From contig NZ_PCPR01000028.1 in NCBI RefSeq assembly GCF_002979775.1, positions 1 to 58,895 of the forward strand: a stretch of 58,895 nt of DNA, read 5' to 3'. The position numbers were made by a program, and so were the translations under genes. The notes beneath the pieces were generated by a model, which ran no database searches, was not told the origin of the DNA, and saw only the letters and a program-made list of their open reading frames with translations. Every line of letters starts with the position of its first letter. Within the stretch, counting starts at the first letter, position 1. The DNA is from Arthrobacter sp. MYb23 (GTDB taxonomy: Bacteria > Actinomycetota > Actinomycetes > Actinomycetales > Micrococcaceae). Shown here piece after piece: positions 48,859-57,931 of the stretch.

Positions 48859-48911
48859 GTAAGGCTTGCCTTTGCTAACAAGCGCCCCCAACGCAATGGA
48901 AGGAAGCTGAC

Positions 48912-50474
48912 GTGACGTCACCTAGTGTCGAAGAGCGGATCGCTCAGGAGCAGGATTTTGGCTCCAAAGTGGAACTGGCCCTCGCTGCCACAAACCAGCT
49001 GTTCAACGCACGAAATTCACCCAGTTACGTCGCTCAGGTCCTGCAGGGGGTCAACGCTGTCTCCACCAAGGTCCAGCGGACCTCCCAGCCGTTTACCGGC
49101 GTCGGGCATGCCGAACTGAAGGCCAAAGTTGGTGCCGTGGATCTTGAACGTCCGCTGCCGGACACGGCCGCAGCCCTGGAAGAGCTCGACGAGCTCTACC
49201 TCAAGGACGCCATCTACTTCCACGATTCCCGCTACGCCGCACACCTCAACTGCCCGGTGGTCATCCCTGCGCTGGTTGGCGAAGCTGTGCTTTCGGCGGT
49301 GAACTCTTCCATGGACACCTGGGACCAGAGCGCCGGCGCCACCATGATCGAGCGCCGCCTCATCGATTGGACCGCGGAGCGCATCGGCTTCGACGCGGAC
49401 GCTGACGGCGTGTTCACCTCCGGCGGCAGCCAGTCCAACTTCCAGGCGTTGCTGATTGCACGCAACCACGCCGTTGCCAAGCTGCGGGCTGCGAACGGGG
49501 AAGTCCGCCTGCCGCACCTTCTGGACCGCCTCCGGATTTTCACCTCCGTGGACAGCCACTTCAGCATTCAGAAATCGGCTTCCATGCTGGGCCTGGGCTT
49601 CGACGCCGTCATCGCAGTGCCCACCACCGAAGACCACCGCATGGACCCCACCGCCCTCGCGGCTGCTCTGGCGGAAGCGCACGACGCCGGGCTGGTGCCG
49701 ATGGCGGTTGTTGCCACTGCCGGGACCACGGACTTTGGTTCGGTGGACCCGCTCTCGGAAATGGCCGCGTTGGTTCGCGCCTATGATTCCTGGCTCCACG
49801 TGGACGGCGCCTACGGTGGAGGCCTCATCGTGTCCGGCCGACACCGGCACCTCCTGAACGGCATCCACCTGGCGGACTCCGTCACCGTGGACTTCCACAA
49901 GACCTTCTTCCAGCCGGTCAGCTCCAGCGCAGTCCTGGTCCGCAACGGCTCCATGATGGGCCATGTCACCTACTACGCGGACTATCTGAACCCTGAAAGC
50001 GCTGCGAAGGCGGAGATTCCCAACCAGGTGGACAAGAGCATCCAGACCACCCGCCGCTTCGATGCCCTGAAGCTGTGGCTGACTCTCCGCATCATGGGCG
50101 CCGACGCCATAGGTGCGCTCTTCGACGAAGCGATCGACCTCGCCGCCCGGGTAGGAACCTTGCTGGCGGAGGACGCCGAGTTCGAGCTCGTCGCCGCGCC
50201 GCAGCTGAGCACCTTGGTGTTCCGCTACCGCCCGATGGTTGACGGTGCAGCCCTCGACGACGACGCTGCAGACGTCCTTAACCCTGCCATCCGCGCCGCA
50301 ATCTTCGCATCCGGCGAGGCCGTTGTTGCCGGCACCAAGGTGGCTGGCCGCCACTACCTCAAATTCACCCTCCTCAACGCCGAGGCGAGCCTGAGGGACA
50401 TCCAGGAAATCATCGAACTTATCCGCCGGACGGGCAGCGAGCTGCTGGCGAACACCACGGAGGCTGCAGCATGA
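48912..50474 (+). CDS. desA: Lysine decarboxylase of desferrioxamine synthesis (PLP-dependent)
   Basis: The 520 aa protein has a GTG start with AGGAAG 7 nt upstream. It is a group II PLP decarboxylase: TSGGSQSNFQALL, HFSIQKSA (substrate region), ATAGTTDFGSVDPL, HVDGAYGG and the Schiff-base Lys in VDFHKTFFQP. It is expected to convert lysine to cadaverine in the cytosol. A 2,4-diaminobutyrate or ornithine specificity cannot be excluded by motif alone, but the following three genes fit the desABCD order. It is preceded by an iron box and overlaps desB (ATGA). Confidence 0.92.
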   Translation: MTSPSVEERIAQEQDFGSKVELALAATNQLFNARNSPSYVAQVLQGVNAVSTKVQRTSQPFTGVGHAELKAKVGAVDLERPLPDTAAALEELDELYLKDAIYFHDSRYAAHLNCPVVIPALVGEAVLSAVNSSMDTWDQSAGATMIERRLIDWTAERIGFDADADGVFTSGGSQSNFQALLIARNHAVAKLRAANGEVRLPHLLDRLRIFTSVDSHFSIQKSASMLGLGFDAVIAVPTTEDHRMDPTALAAALAEAHDAGLVPMAVVATAGTTDFGSVDPLSEMAALVRAYDSWLHVDGAYGGGLIVSGRHRHLLNGIHLADSVTVDFHKTFFQPVSSSAVLVRNGSMMGHVTYYADYLNPESAAKAEIPNQVDKSIQTTRRFDALKLWLTLRIMGADAIGALFDEAIDLAARVGTLLAEDAEFELVAAPQLSTLVFRYRPMVDGAALDDDAADVLNPAIRAAIFASGEAVVAGTKVAGRHYLKFTLLNAEASLRDIQEIIELIRRTGSELLANTTEAAA

Positions 50475-51826
50475 GCACCCAAGACAATGGCAAGATCTAC
50501 GACGTCGCAGGCATCGGCGTCGGGCCTTTCAACCTTGGACTGGCCGCGTTGAGCGAGCCCGTGGAGAACCTGGACTGCGTGTTCCTGGATCGGTGCGAGT
50601 CCTTCGACTGGCACCCCGGCATGATGCTGGAGCCCGCGCACCTGCAGGTCCCCTTTATGGCGGACCTCGTGACGCTCGCCGATCCGACGTCGCCGTTTTC
50701 GTTCCTGAACTTCCTGAAGCAGACCGGCCGGCTGTACCGCTTCTATATCCGCGAGAATTTCTACCCGCTGCGCGCCGAGTACAACCAGTACTGCCAGTGG
50801 GTGGCCGGCCAGCTTGAGTCGGTCCGTTTTAGCACGGATGTGCTGGATGTGTCGTACGACGACGGCGTCTACCGCCTTTCGGTGCAGGGCCCTGACGGCG
50901 CTGAGGTGCTTCGCGCCCGCAAACTGGTCCTGGGCACGGGCACCTCCCCGTACGTCCCGGACTCCTGTGCAGGAATAGTAGAGGCCGGTGGACTTGTCCT
51001 CCACAACGCCGAATACCTGTCGAGGAAGAGTGAGCTGCAGTCCAAGCGCAGCATCACCATCGTGGGCAGCGGCCAGAGCGCTGCGGAGCTGTACTACGAG
51101 TTGCTTCAGGAAATTGATGTGTACGGCTACCAGCTCAACTGGGTCACGCGATCGGGCCGTTTCTTCCCGCTCGAGTACACCAAGCTCACCCTTGAGATGA
51201 CCTCGCCGGAGTACGTTGACTACTTCCATTCGCTCCCGGGCGAGCAGCGCGACTCGTTGATCAAGAGCCAGAAGAACCTTTACAAGGGCATCAACTCGGA
51301 CCTGATCGACGACATCTACGATCTCCTGTACACCAAGAGCCTCTCCGGCATGGTGGACACGCAGCTGCACACGCACTCGTCCCTCACTGCCGCTGAGTGG
51401 GACGCTGCCACGGGCACCCACACGCTCCAGCTCCACCACGAAGAACACGGGCGCGGCTACACCCTGGAGTCCGAAGCCGTGGTCCTCGCCACCGGCTACA
51501 CCTACAAGGAGCCCGCCTTCCTGGCAGGCATCCAGGACCGGATCCGCCGCGACGCCAAGGGCCGTTTCGACGTCGGGCGCAACTACGGCACCGGTGTGGA
51601 ACCCGGCGAAATCTTCGTCCAGAACGCCGAGCTGCACACCCATGGCTTCGTTACCCCGGACCTCGGCATGGCTGCCTACCGCAACTCCTGCATCCTCCGT
51701 GAAATCACCGGCCGCGAGGTATATCCGATCGAACGCAGCATCGCGTTCCAGCAGTTCGGCGCACCTGCACCGGCTACTTCTGCAGAGCCTGCTGGCGTCC
51801 CCCAACCCGTGGGAGCCACCGTATGA
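50471..51826 (+). CDS. desB: Cadaverine/lysine N-hydroxylase (flavin monooxygenase)
   Basis: The 451 aa protein carries GIGVGPFNLGLAALSEP (FAD), QVPFMADLVTLADPTSPFSF, the NADPH site IVGSGQSAAELYYELL and LATGYTY. These are standard for the IucD/PvdA/DesB N-hydroxylases. In the operon it would make N-hydroxycadaverine, the hydroxamate precursor. It overlaps desA and desC by 4 nt each. Confidence 0.93.
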   Translation: MSTQDNGKIYDVAGIGVGPFNLGLAALSEPVENLDCVFLDRCESFDWHPGMMLEPAHLQVPFMADLVTLADPTSPFSFLNFLKQTGRLYRFYIRENFYPLRAEYNQYCQWVAGQLESVRFSTDVLDVSYDDGVYRLSVQGPDGAEVLRARKLVLGTGTSPYVPDSCAGIVEAGGLVLHNAEYLSRKSELQSKRSITIVGSGQSAAELYYELLQEIDVYGYQLNWVTRSGRFFPLEYTKLTLEMTSPEYVDYFHSLPGEQRDSLIKSQKNLYKGINSDLIDDIYDLLYTKSLSGMVDTQLHTHSSLTAAEWDAATGTHTLQLHHEEHGRGYTLESEAVVLATGYTYKEPAFLAGIQDRIRRDAKGRFDVGRNYGTGVEPGEIFVQNAELHTHGFVTPDLGMAAYRNSCILREITGREVYPIERSIAFQQFGAPAPATSAEPAGVPQPVGATV

Positions 51827-52413
51827 GCTTCACGTTCCGGCCCGTCGATCCCGTAGCGGACGCACCCGTCCTCCACAGCTGGGTCAGCCAGGAGTACGCA
51901 CGTTTCTGGGGCATGGTTTCGGCCACCGAGCAGGACGTTGTGGAGGAGTACTCGAAGATTGCCGAATCGGGACATCACCAAGCGTTTTTGGGGCTCGAAG
52001 ACGGCGCCCCCGCCTTCCTGATGGAGCGGTACCGGCCGGAGTCCTCGCCGTTGGCGGACGTCTACGAGGTCCAGGAAGGTGATGTTGGAATGCACCTTCT
52101 GGTGTCACCCCCCACCGGCGATCCCCAGCCCGGTTTTACCACCACGGTCATGCAGTCCGTGATGGCCGAGCTGTTCGCCGACCCGGCAACCCGGCGGGTG
52201 GTCGTCGAACCTGACGCCCGCAACCACAAGATCCATGTCCTGAACGAAAAAGTGGGCTTCCGGCCGCACGGCGTGGTGACCCTTCCCGCCGTCGACCCCG
52301 CCGAAGACCACAAGCAGGGGCTGCTGAGCTTCTGCACCCGCGAGGATTTCCTCGCCACCCTGACCCTGATTTTGACCGCTCCTGCCGCGGCCACCCTAGG
52401 AGAACCCCTGTGA
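51823..52413 (+). CDS. desC: N-hydroxycadaverine acyltransferase (IucB-like GNAT)
   Basis: The 196 aa protein contains FRPVDPVADAPVLHSWVSQE, a VGMHLLVSPP strand and VVEPDARNHKIHVLNEKVGF, the conserved C-terminal block of IucB/RhbD/DesC acyltransferases. It would transfer acetyl or succinyl groups from CoA to N-hydroxycadaverine. It overlaps desB (ATGA) and desD (GTGA). Confidence 0.92.
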   Translation: MSFTFRPVDPVADAPVLHSWVSQEYARFWGMVSATEQDVVEEYSKIAESGHHQAFLGLEDGAPAFLMERYRPESSPLADVYEVQEGDVGMHLLVSPPTGDPQPGFTTTVMQSVMAELFADPATRRVVVEPDARNHKIHVLNEKVGFRPHGVVTLPAVDPAEDHKQGLLSFCTREDFLATLTLILTAPAAATLGEPL

Positions 52414-54251
52414 CCACCACCGCCGATTCCGTGACCACTGCGGCTGTTGATTCCGTGTCCCACCTGACCCCGGAACGCTGGGCCAACGCCAACCGGCACC
52501 TGGTCCGGAAGGCGATCGCCGAATTCTCGCACGAGCGCATCCTGGTCCCGGAGCTGATCCGGGAAGAGGGCGCCGGCGTCGGGCTTTACAAGGTAGTGAG
52601 CGATGACGACGCCACTGAGTACCGCTTCCGCGCCCGGCTGTTGCAGCTGGAACACTGGTCTGTATCCGCGGAATCAATCGTTCGGCTGCGGGATGGCCAA
52701 GAGCTTCAGGTGGACGCACTGGACTTCATCGCCGAATTCCATGAGGCACTGGCCATCCGCCAGGAAATGCTGCCCGTGTATCTCGAGGAGATCAGCAGCA
52801 CGCTGGCGAGCCACGCGTATAAGCAGGGCAAGCCGTTCAGTTCGGCTGAATTGGCAGCGGGCATCACGGGCGGGACGGACCGGGCCGCTGACTTCCAAGC
52901 CATTGAGCACAGCATGACCGAAGGGCACCCCTGCTTCGTGGCCAACAACGGCCGGCTTGGATTCGGCATCGCGGACTACCACGCGTTCGCACCGGAAACC
53001 GGCGCAACCGTGAAGCTGCAGTGGATCGCCGTCCACCGCAGCAAGGCAGTGTTCACCTCCAGCGCAGGGCTGGATTACAGGACACACTTTGAGGCCGAAC
53101 TCGGCCCGGCCACGCTCGCCTGGTTCAACGCGGAACTTTCCGCGTCCGGCCTGGATCCGGAGGACTACCTCCTCATGCCGGTCCATCCTTGGCAGTGGGA
53201 CAACAAACTCACGGTGACGTTCGCGGCAGAAATCGCCCAGCGCCACATTGTGAACCTGGGCACCGGCGAAGATTCGTACCAGGCGCAGCAGTCCATCCGT
53301 ACCTTCTTCAACACGGACCACCCGGAGAAGGCGTACGTGAAGACGGCCATGTCCGTGCTGAACATGGGCTTCATGCGTGGGCTGTCGCCGCAGTACATGA
53401 AGGCAACTCCGGCCATCAACGATTGGCTGCAGGAACTGATCGGCAATGACCAGGAGCTCCAGAACCGGGGCCTGGCCATGATCCGTGAAACCGCGGCCAT
53501 CGGGTACCACAACCACTACTACGAGGCTGCTTCGGCCAAGGGCTCGCCCTACCGGAAGATGCTCTCGGCCCTGTGGAGGGAAAGCCCGCTGCCGTTGCTA
53601 AGGGACGGGCAGCAGTTGGCCACCATGGCATCGCTGCTGCACGTGGACTCCTCCGGGGAATCCGTGGTCACTTCCTTGATCGAACGGTCAGGTCTGGCAC
53701 CCACCGAGTGGTTGCACCGCTACTTCGAGGCCTACCTTGTACCGCTGGTCCACTGCCTTTACGAGTACGAGCTCGCTTTCATGCCGCACGGCGAAAACGT
53801 GATCCTGATCCTTGAGGACGGCGTGCCCGTCCGCGCCATCATGAAGGACATCGCCGAGGAAATCGTGGTCATGGGGGACAGGTTGGAACTGCCGGAGGAG
53901 GTCTCCCGCATCAAGGCCGAGATTCCCGCCGAGGAAATGGTCCTGGCGATCTTCACTGACGTGTTCGACTGCATCTTCCGCTTCCTCGGAGCCATCCTTG
54001 TAGAGGACGGGACGTTGCGCGAGGACGAGTTCTGGGGAACCGCTGCTTCTGTGCTGCGTGAATACCAGCAGCGCCACCCGGAGCTTGCGGACCAGTTCGC
54101 CATGCATGATCTGTTTGCGCCGGACTTCGAGTTGTCCTGCCTCAACCGCCTCCAGCTCCGGAACAACCAGCAGATGCTGGACATCTCGGACCCCTCCGGC
54201 GGGCTCCAGATGGCAGGCCGCTTGGCCAACCCCTTGGCCAGGTTCGCCTAG
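52410..54251 (+). CDS. desD: NIS siderophore synthetase (IucA/IucC family), desferrioxamine type
   Basis: The 613 aa protein has a GTG start overlapping the desC stop. Conserved NIS synthetase segments are EGHPCFVANNGRLGFG, LMPVHPWQWDNKL, AMSVLNMGFMRGLSPQYMK, EYELAFMPHGENVILIL and the IucA/C C-terminal FhuF-like region with AIFTDVFDCIFRFLGAIL. The enzyme condenses and cyclises hydroxamate units using ATP. A strong terminator follows, so export and uptake genes must lie elsewhere. Confidence 0.94.
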   Translation: MTTTADSVTTAAVDSVSHLTPERWANANRHLVRKAIAEFSHERILVPELIREEGAGVGLYKVVSDDDATEYRFRARLLQLEHWSVSAESIVRLRDGQELQVDALDFIAEFHEALAIRQEMLPVYLEEISSTLASHAYKQGKPFSSAELAAGITGGTDRAADFQAIEHSMTEGHPCFVANNGRLGFGIADYHAFAPETGATVKLQWIAVHRSKAVFTSSAGLDYRTHFEAELGPATLAWFNAELSASGLDPEDYLLMPVHPWQWDNKLTVTFAAEIAQRHIVNLGTGEDSYQAQQSIRTFFNTDHPEKAYVKTAMSVLNMGFMRGLSPQYMKATPAINDWLQELIGNDQELQNRGLAMIRETAAIGYHNHYYEAASAKGSPYRKMLSALWRESPLPLLRDGQQLATMASLLHVDSSGESVVTSLIERSGLAPTEWLHRYFEAYLVPLVHCLYEYELAFMPHGENVILILEDGVPVRAIMKDIAEEIVVMGDRLELPEEVSRIKAEIPAEEMVLAIFTDVFDCIFRFLGAILVEDGTLREDEFWGTAASVLREYQQRHPELADQFAMHDLFAPDFELSCLNRLQLRNNQQMLDISDPSGGLQMAGRLANPLARFA

Positions 54252-54286
54252 GCGGCGCAGGAGAGTAGAACTGCAGGAACAGCATT

Positions 54287-54336
54287 AAAGGCAGGGATCG
54301 CCGGAGGCAGAGAGCCTTCCGCGGTCCCTGCCTTTT
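54287..54336 (+). terminator. Intrinsic terminator of the des operon
   Basis: AAAGGCAGGGA (54287-54297) and TCCCTGCCTTT (54325-54335) are perfect 11-bp complements, and the right arm runs into TTTT. The position is 36 nt after the desD stop. Confidence 0.8.
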
Positions 54337-54365
54337 GCCACCCCCGCCGTTCCCTGATCCTATGC

Positions 54366-54421
54366 TTATTATCAAAGTGACGATAACTCTGTTATTGTCG
54401 TTATTGTCAGCTTGATAATAA
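54366..54421. promoter_or_regulatory. NrtR-type operator region before pnuC
   Basis: The outer arms TTATTATCAA (54366-54375) and TTGATAATAA (54412-54421) are perfect complements. Inside, GACGATAAC-TCT-GTTATTGTC (54379-54399) forms a 21-bp palindrome with one mismatch, and GTTATTGTC is repeated directly at 54400-54408. NrtR repressors use 21-bp palindromes, and an nrtR gene is the third gene of this operon. Confidence 0.65.
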
Positions 54422-54440
54422 CGAACTGAGGATGATGACG

Positions 54441-55103
54441 ATGGTACTGCTCGACTGGATGAATTCCCCGGCAATTCCCAACCTCTTCGGTAGCCCGGTG
54501 AGCTGGATCGAGGTCATTGGTTTCGTCACCGGCGCCGCCTGCGTTTACGGAGTGGCCAAGCAGAAGCTGTGGAACTGGCCCATCGGGATCCTGAACAACG
54601 TCGCCTTCATTATCCTGTTCCTCGGAGCCGGCCTGTACGGTGAAACCGTCTTGCAGGTCATTTTCGCCGCCGTCGCTGTCTACGGTTGGTACAACTGGAT
54701 CCGCGGCAACGCCGGTACGGACAGCCGGAACGACCTCCCCATCCGCGATGCCAGCCGTAAAGAGATACTTGTCGGCATCGGTGCCACCGCAATCGGCACT
54801 GCAGCCGTGGCAATGGTCCTCACCCACGGAACCGACTCCCAGGTTCCCTGGCCGGACGCTTTCGTGCTGACCGCATCCCTGGTGGCCACTTACGGGCAGG
54901 CCAAGAAGATTTTCCAGCACTGGTACGTGTGGATCTTCATCGATGTGGTCTCCATCCCGCTCTACTTCAGCCGCGGACTGACGCTGACCGCCATCCTCTA
55001 CCTCGGGTTCCTCGCTCTCTGCGTCTATGGACTCATCGACTGGAAGCGCACCCGAAGCGCTGCAACGCCGTCCACCCCCGAAGCGATCAAGGCAGGAGTC
55101 TGA
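54441..55103 (+). CDS. pnuC: Nicotinamide riboside transporter PnuC
   Basis: I choose the third ATG (54441, 220 aa) because GAGG lies 9 nt upstream; the ATG at 54432 touches it. Seven or eight membrane helices are predicted. The PnuC signatures KQKLWNWPIGILNNVAF, YGWYNWIRG and the C-terminal QHWYVWIFIDVVSIPLYFSRGL are present. It imports nicotinamide riboside by facilitated diffusion. The NadR-like enzyme directly downstream would trap it by phosphorylation. Confidence 0.94.
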   Translation: MVLLDWMNSPAIPNLFGSPVSWIEVIGFVTGAACVYGVAKQKLWNWPIGILNNVAFIILFLGAGLYGETVLQVIFAAVAVYGWYNWIRGNAGTDSRNDLPIRDASRKEILVGIGATAIGTAAVAMVLTHGTDSQVPWPDAFVLTASLVATYGQAKKIFQHWYVWIFIDVVSIPLYFSRGLTLTAILYLGFLALCVYGLIDWKRTRSAATPSTPEAIKAGV

Positions 55104-55104
55104 G

Positions 55105-56244
55105 ATGTACAAGCAAGCCATGGTCATCGGCAAGTTCTACCCGCCGCACGCAGGCCACGCACATTTGATATCCACCGCCGCGGCACAGTCCGGAAAAGTT
55201 GCCGTACTGGTGCTGGGCAGCCGTTTCGAGTCCATCACTGTTGACGAGCGGGTCGCATGGTTGGCCGCTGAATTCGATGGCGTTGACGGGGTGGACATCA
55301 TGGGAATGCGCAACGACTGCCCTGAGGATTACCACTCAGACGAAATCTGGAAGGCCCAGAACGAGCTGATGCGGCTGGCCTTGAAGAGCAACGGTGTGAC
55401 GTCAGTGGATGCTGTGTTCAGTTCTGAGGAATACGGTGTGCGGCTTGCCGCGGCGTTCGGGGCAGAGCACGTGCTGGTGGACCCCTCCCGGAGTGCCTAC
55501 CCCGTCAGCGGCACCATGTGCAGGGAGGACCTCAGCGCCTCATGGCCGTGCATCATCGCTCCCGCCCGCCAGGAGCTGGCAACACGAATCATCGTGGTGG
55601 GCGCCGAATCAACCGGCACCACCACTCTGACCAAAGCGCTGACCGAACACTACCGGCCGAGGTTTCCCGGGATTGCCGACGTCCCCGAATACGGTCGCCA
55701 GTTCACCTACGAGAAGTTCCGCAGTCTTCGCTCCGAGACGCCCGACGCCGGGATACAGGACATGGTGTGGACTGCCGAAGACTTCAGTGTGATCGGCGCA
55801 CGGCAGAACGAGATGGAGAACGCCGCCGCGGATGCCTGCCCTCTGGTGGTAGCAGACACCGATTCGCTGGCCACCACCCTGTGGGAGCGGTACTACCTCG
55901 GTGAGGGAAGCTTTGGCTCCTACCATGCAGCAGACGTTCTTCCCCGCAGGGATTTGTACCTGATCACCGATCACGAGGGCGTGGCTTTCGAGGACGATGG
56001 CTGGCGTGAAGGCGAGCACCGAAGGGCGGAAATGACCGAGTGGTTCAAGGAAACCCTGACCGAGGAGGGACATTCCTGGATTCTGGTTACCGGGGACCAC
56101 GATCGGCGCATGAAGACTGCCCTTGAGGCGATTGACCTCATGATTGACCAGCGGAGCGGATTTACTTCACCTCCTTGGGCGAGCCGAACCGTTTTGCCCC
56201 GAACCAAGGTGGCCCAGACCGCATTGGAAGGCGCGGCGGCATGA
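55105..56244 (+). CDS. nadR: NadR-like bifunctional NMN adenylyltransferase / ribosylnicotinamide kinase
   Basis: The 379 aa protein begins at the ATG at 55105 with AGGAG 6 nt upstream. The nucleotidyltransferase half carries GKFYPPHAGHAHLI and the kinase half VVGAESTGTTTLTKAL and ADTDSLATTLWERYYLG. The usual P-loop Lys is Thr here (STGTTT instead of STGKTT), so kinase function relies on other contacts or is altered. There is no N-terminal HTH, so regulation falls to NrtR. It overlaps nrtR by 4 nt. Confidence 0.92.
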   Translation: MYKQAMVIGKFYPPHAGHAHLISTAAAQSGKVAVLVLGSRFESITVDERVAWLAAEFDGVDGVDIMGMRNDCPEDYHSDEIWKAQNELMRLALKSNGVTSVDAVFSSEEYGVRLAAAFGAEHVLVDPSRSAYPVSGTMCREDLSASWPCIIAPARQELATRIIVVGAESTGTTTLTKALTEHYRPRFPGIADVPEYGRQFTYEKFRSLRSETPDAGIQDMVWTAEDFSVIGARQNEMENAAADACPLVVADTDSLATTLWERYYLGEGSFGSYHAADVLPRRDLYLITDHEGVAFEDDGWREGEHRRAEMTEWFKETLTEEGHSWILVTGDHDRRMKTALEAIDLMIDQRSGFTSPPWASRTVLPRTKVAQTALEGAAA

Positions 56245-57065
56245 CGTCGTCGGATTCAACGTCGGCCAAGGAATTCCTCGAAAGCTATAACCCCGGGGAT
56301 TACCCGTCCATAGCCCTCACAGCGGACCTGGTGGTGTTTGCAGTGTCCGCTGGCGTGCTGAATGTCGCGTTGGTGCGCCGGGGAGGGCATCCGTTCAAGG
56401 GTGGGTTGGCGCTGCCTGGTGGATTTGTTGGGCCCAAGGAGTCCGCCGAACAAGCAGCAGAACGGGAGCTCTCAGAAGAGACAGGGCTGGACCTTGGAAG
56501 TCTTCCGGTGCACATCGAGCAGTTGGCCACGTATACCAACCCGGAGAGGGACCCACGGATGCGGGTGGTTTCCGTCGCCCATCTGGCCTTGCTCGCAACT
56601 GACGGGACCGTCCTGCCGGGGATTGCGGCAGGGTCCGACGCCGCAGCTGCTGGGTGGCACCCCGTCCACCACATCCTGCGCAGCAATGATCTGGCCTTCG
56701 ACCACCTCAAGATCCTGCAGGACGGTTTGGGGCGACTGGCCGGCAAGATGGAATACACCACCGTCGCAGCCCGCCTGCTGCCGGACCAGTTCACCCTGAC
56801 GCAGCTTCGCACCGTCTATGACGCAGTGTGGGATACCACCCTGCCTGCCGGAAACTTCACCCGAAAGATGATGCCCCAGCTGAAAGACACCGGCCGGAAG
56901 GCGAGGGCAGCCACCGGTGGTGCCCCGGCGGCGCTGTTCACGGCTACTGACCGGCACATCCATCCGCCCTTGGCCAACCCAGCGAACTTGGCCAACCCAG
57001 CGAACTTGGCCAAGCCAACGAGCTTGGCCACCCCAGCCCCTGCGCGGAAAAAGGGGAGGGGCTAG
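56241..57065 (+). CDS. nrtR: NrtR-family Nudix regulator of NAD metabolism
   Basis: The 274 aa protein uses the ATG at 56241 overlapping the nadR stop. An intact Nudix box is seen (G-x5-E-x7-RE-x2-EE-x-GL, within residues about 57-80), followed by a winged-helix C-terminal domain (FTLTQLRTVYDAVW, NFTRKM). NrtR proteins bind ADP-ribose and repress NAD salvage genes. The complete Nudix box suggests possible ADP-ribose pyrophosphatase activity. The C-terminus carries four 6-residue units (LANPAN, LANPAN, LAKPTS, LATPAP) and a basic end. Confidence 0.9.
   Translation: MTSSDSTSAKEFLESYNPGDYPSIALTADLVVFAVSAGVLNVALVRRGGHPFKGGLALPGGFVGPKESAEQAAERELSEETGLDLGSLPVHIEQLATYTNPERDPRMRVVSVAHLALLATDGTVLPGIAAGSDAAAAGWHPVHHILRSNDLAFDHLKILQDGLGRLAGKMEYTTVAARLLPDQFTLTQLRTVYDAVWDTTLPAGNFTRKMMPQLKDTGRKARAATGGAPAALFTATDRHIHPPLANPANLANPANLAKPTSLATPAPARKKGRG
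56970..57041 (+). repeat. 18-bp tandem repeat, four units, in the 3' end of nrtR
   Basis: Units start at 56970, 56988, 57006 and 57024. The first two (TTGGCCAACCCAGCGAAC) are identical and the last two degenerate. The frame is kept (six residues per unit), so copy-number changes would only lengthen or shorten the tail. Confidence 0.85.
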
Positions 57066-57074
57066 TCTAGGCGC

Positions 57075-57854
57075 ATGACCACTCGAGCCAACGAACTCAC
57101 AGCCCTCGTCACCGGGGCCACTGCCGGGCTCGGTGCGGAATTCGCCCGCCAACTTGCCGAAGCCGGACACCACTTGGTCCTGGTAGCCCGCGATGAACAG
57201 CGTTTGAAAGAGACTGCCGAGGAACTTGAACGTGACTTCAGCATCTCGGCGGAGGTCCTTTCCGCGGACTTGACCACCGACGTCGGGGTCTCAGCCGTTG
57301 CGGAACGCTTGCGGGACGCTGCGCGGCCTGTGGATGTCCTGGTCAACAACGCCGGAATCGGACTGTTGAAGTCGTTTGAACGCAATGACCTGGACGAAGA
57401 ACGCCGGCACCTGCGGCTTCATGTGCAAACGCCCATGGAGCTCAGCCACGCGGCCTTGGAAGTCATGCTGGCCCGGGGGAAGGGCCGGATCATTAACGTG
57501 GCCAGCGTGGCAGCGTTCGCCAACAGGGGCACTTACTCCGCAGCAAAAGCGTGGCAGGTGACCTTTAGCCGGTGGGCCAACATCACCTACGCTAAGTCCG
57601 GAGTGCAAGTCACCGCGGTCTGTCCAGGTTTCACGCACACCGAATTTCATGACCGCATGGGCATGGATAAGTCCGTTGCACCCCGCTTCCTTTGGCTGAC
57701 CGCTGAGCGCGTAGTACGCGAAGGGCTGCAGGACAACGCAAGGGGCAAGGGAGTCTCCATCCCGACGCGTCGGTACAAGGTGGTCAGCTTCTTTGCCCGG
57801 GTCCTTCCGGCCAAGCTCACTTCCGGTCCGCCCCGCCGCCCCGTTGAACGATAA
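57075..57854 (+). CDS. Short-chain dehydrogenase/reductase (acyl-chain type)
   Basis: The 259 aa protein has TALVTGATAGLGAEFARQL, NNAGIGLL and the YSAAK active site with Ser in NVASVAAF. VCPGFTHTEFHDRM follows. The C-terminal region with RYKVVSFFARVLP resembles DltE/YqjQ-like reductases associated with membranes. It starts 9 nt after nrtR, so it may be co-transcribed, though a NAD role is not implied. Substrate unknown. Confidence 0.9.
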   Translation: MTTRANELTALVTGATAGLGAEFARQLAEAGHHLVLVARDEQRLKETAEELERDFSISAEVLSADLTTDVGVSAVAERLRDAARPVDVLVNNAGIGLLKSFERNDLDEERRHLRLHVQTPMELSHAALEVMLARGKGRIINVASVAAFANRGTYSAAKAWQVTFSRWANITYAKSGVQVTAVCPGFTHTEFHDRMGMDKSVAPRFLWLTAERVVREGLQDNARGKGVSIPTRRYKVVSFFARVLPAKLTSGPPRRPVER

Positions 57855-57931
57855 ACCCCAAAACTACTGGCGGGTATTCACTTGAAGAGCTTAAGACCCT
57901 AGGCTGGGGCTGGAGTGTAGCGCCGGGCACG

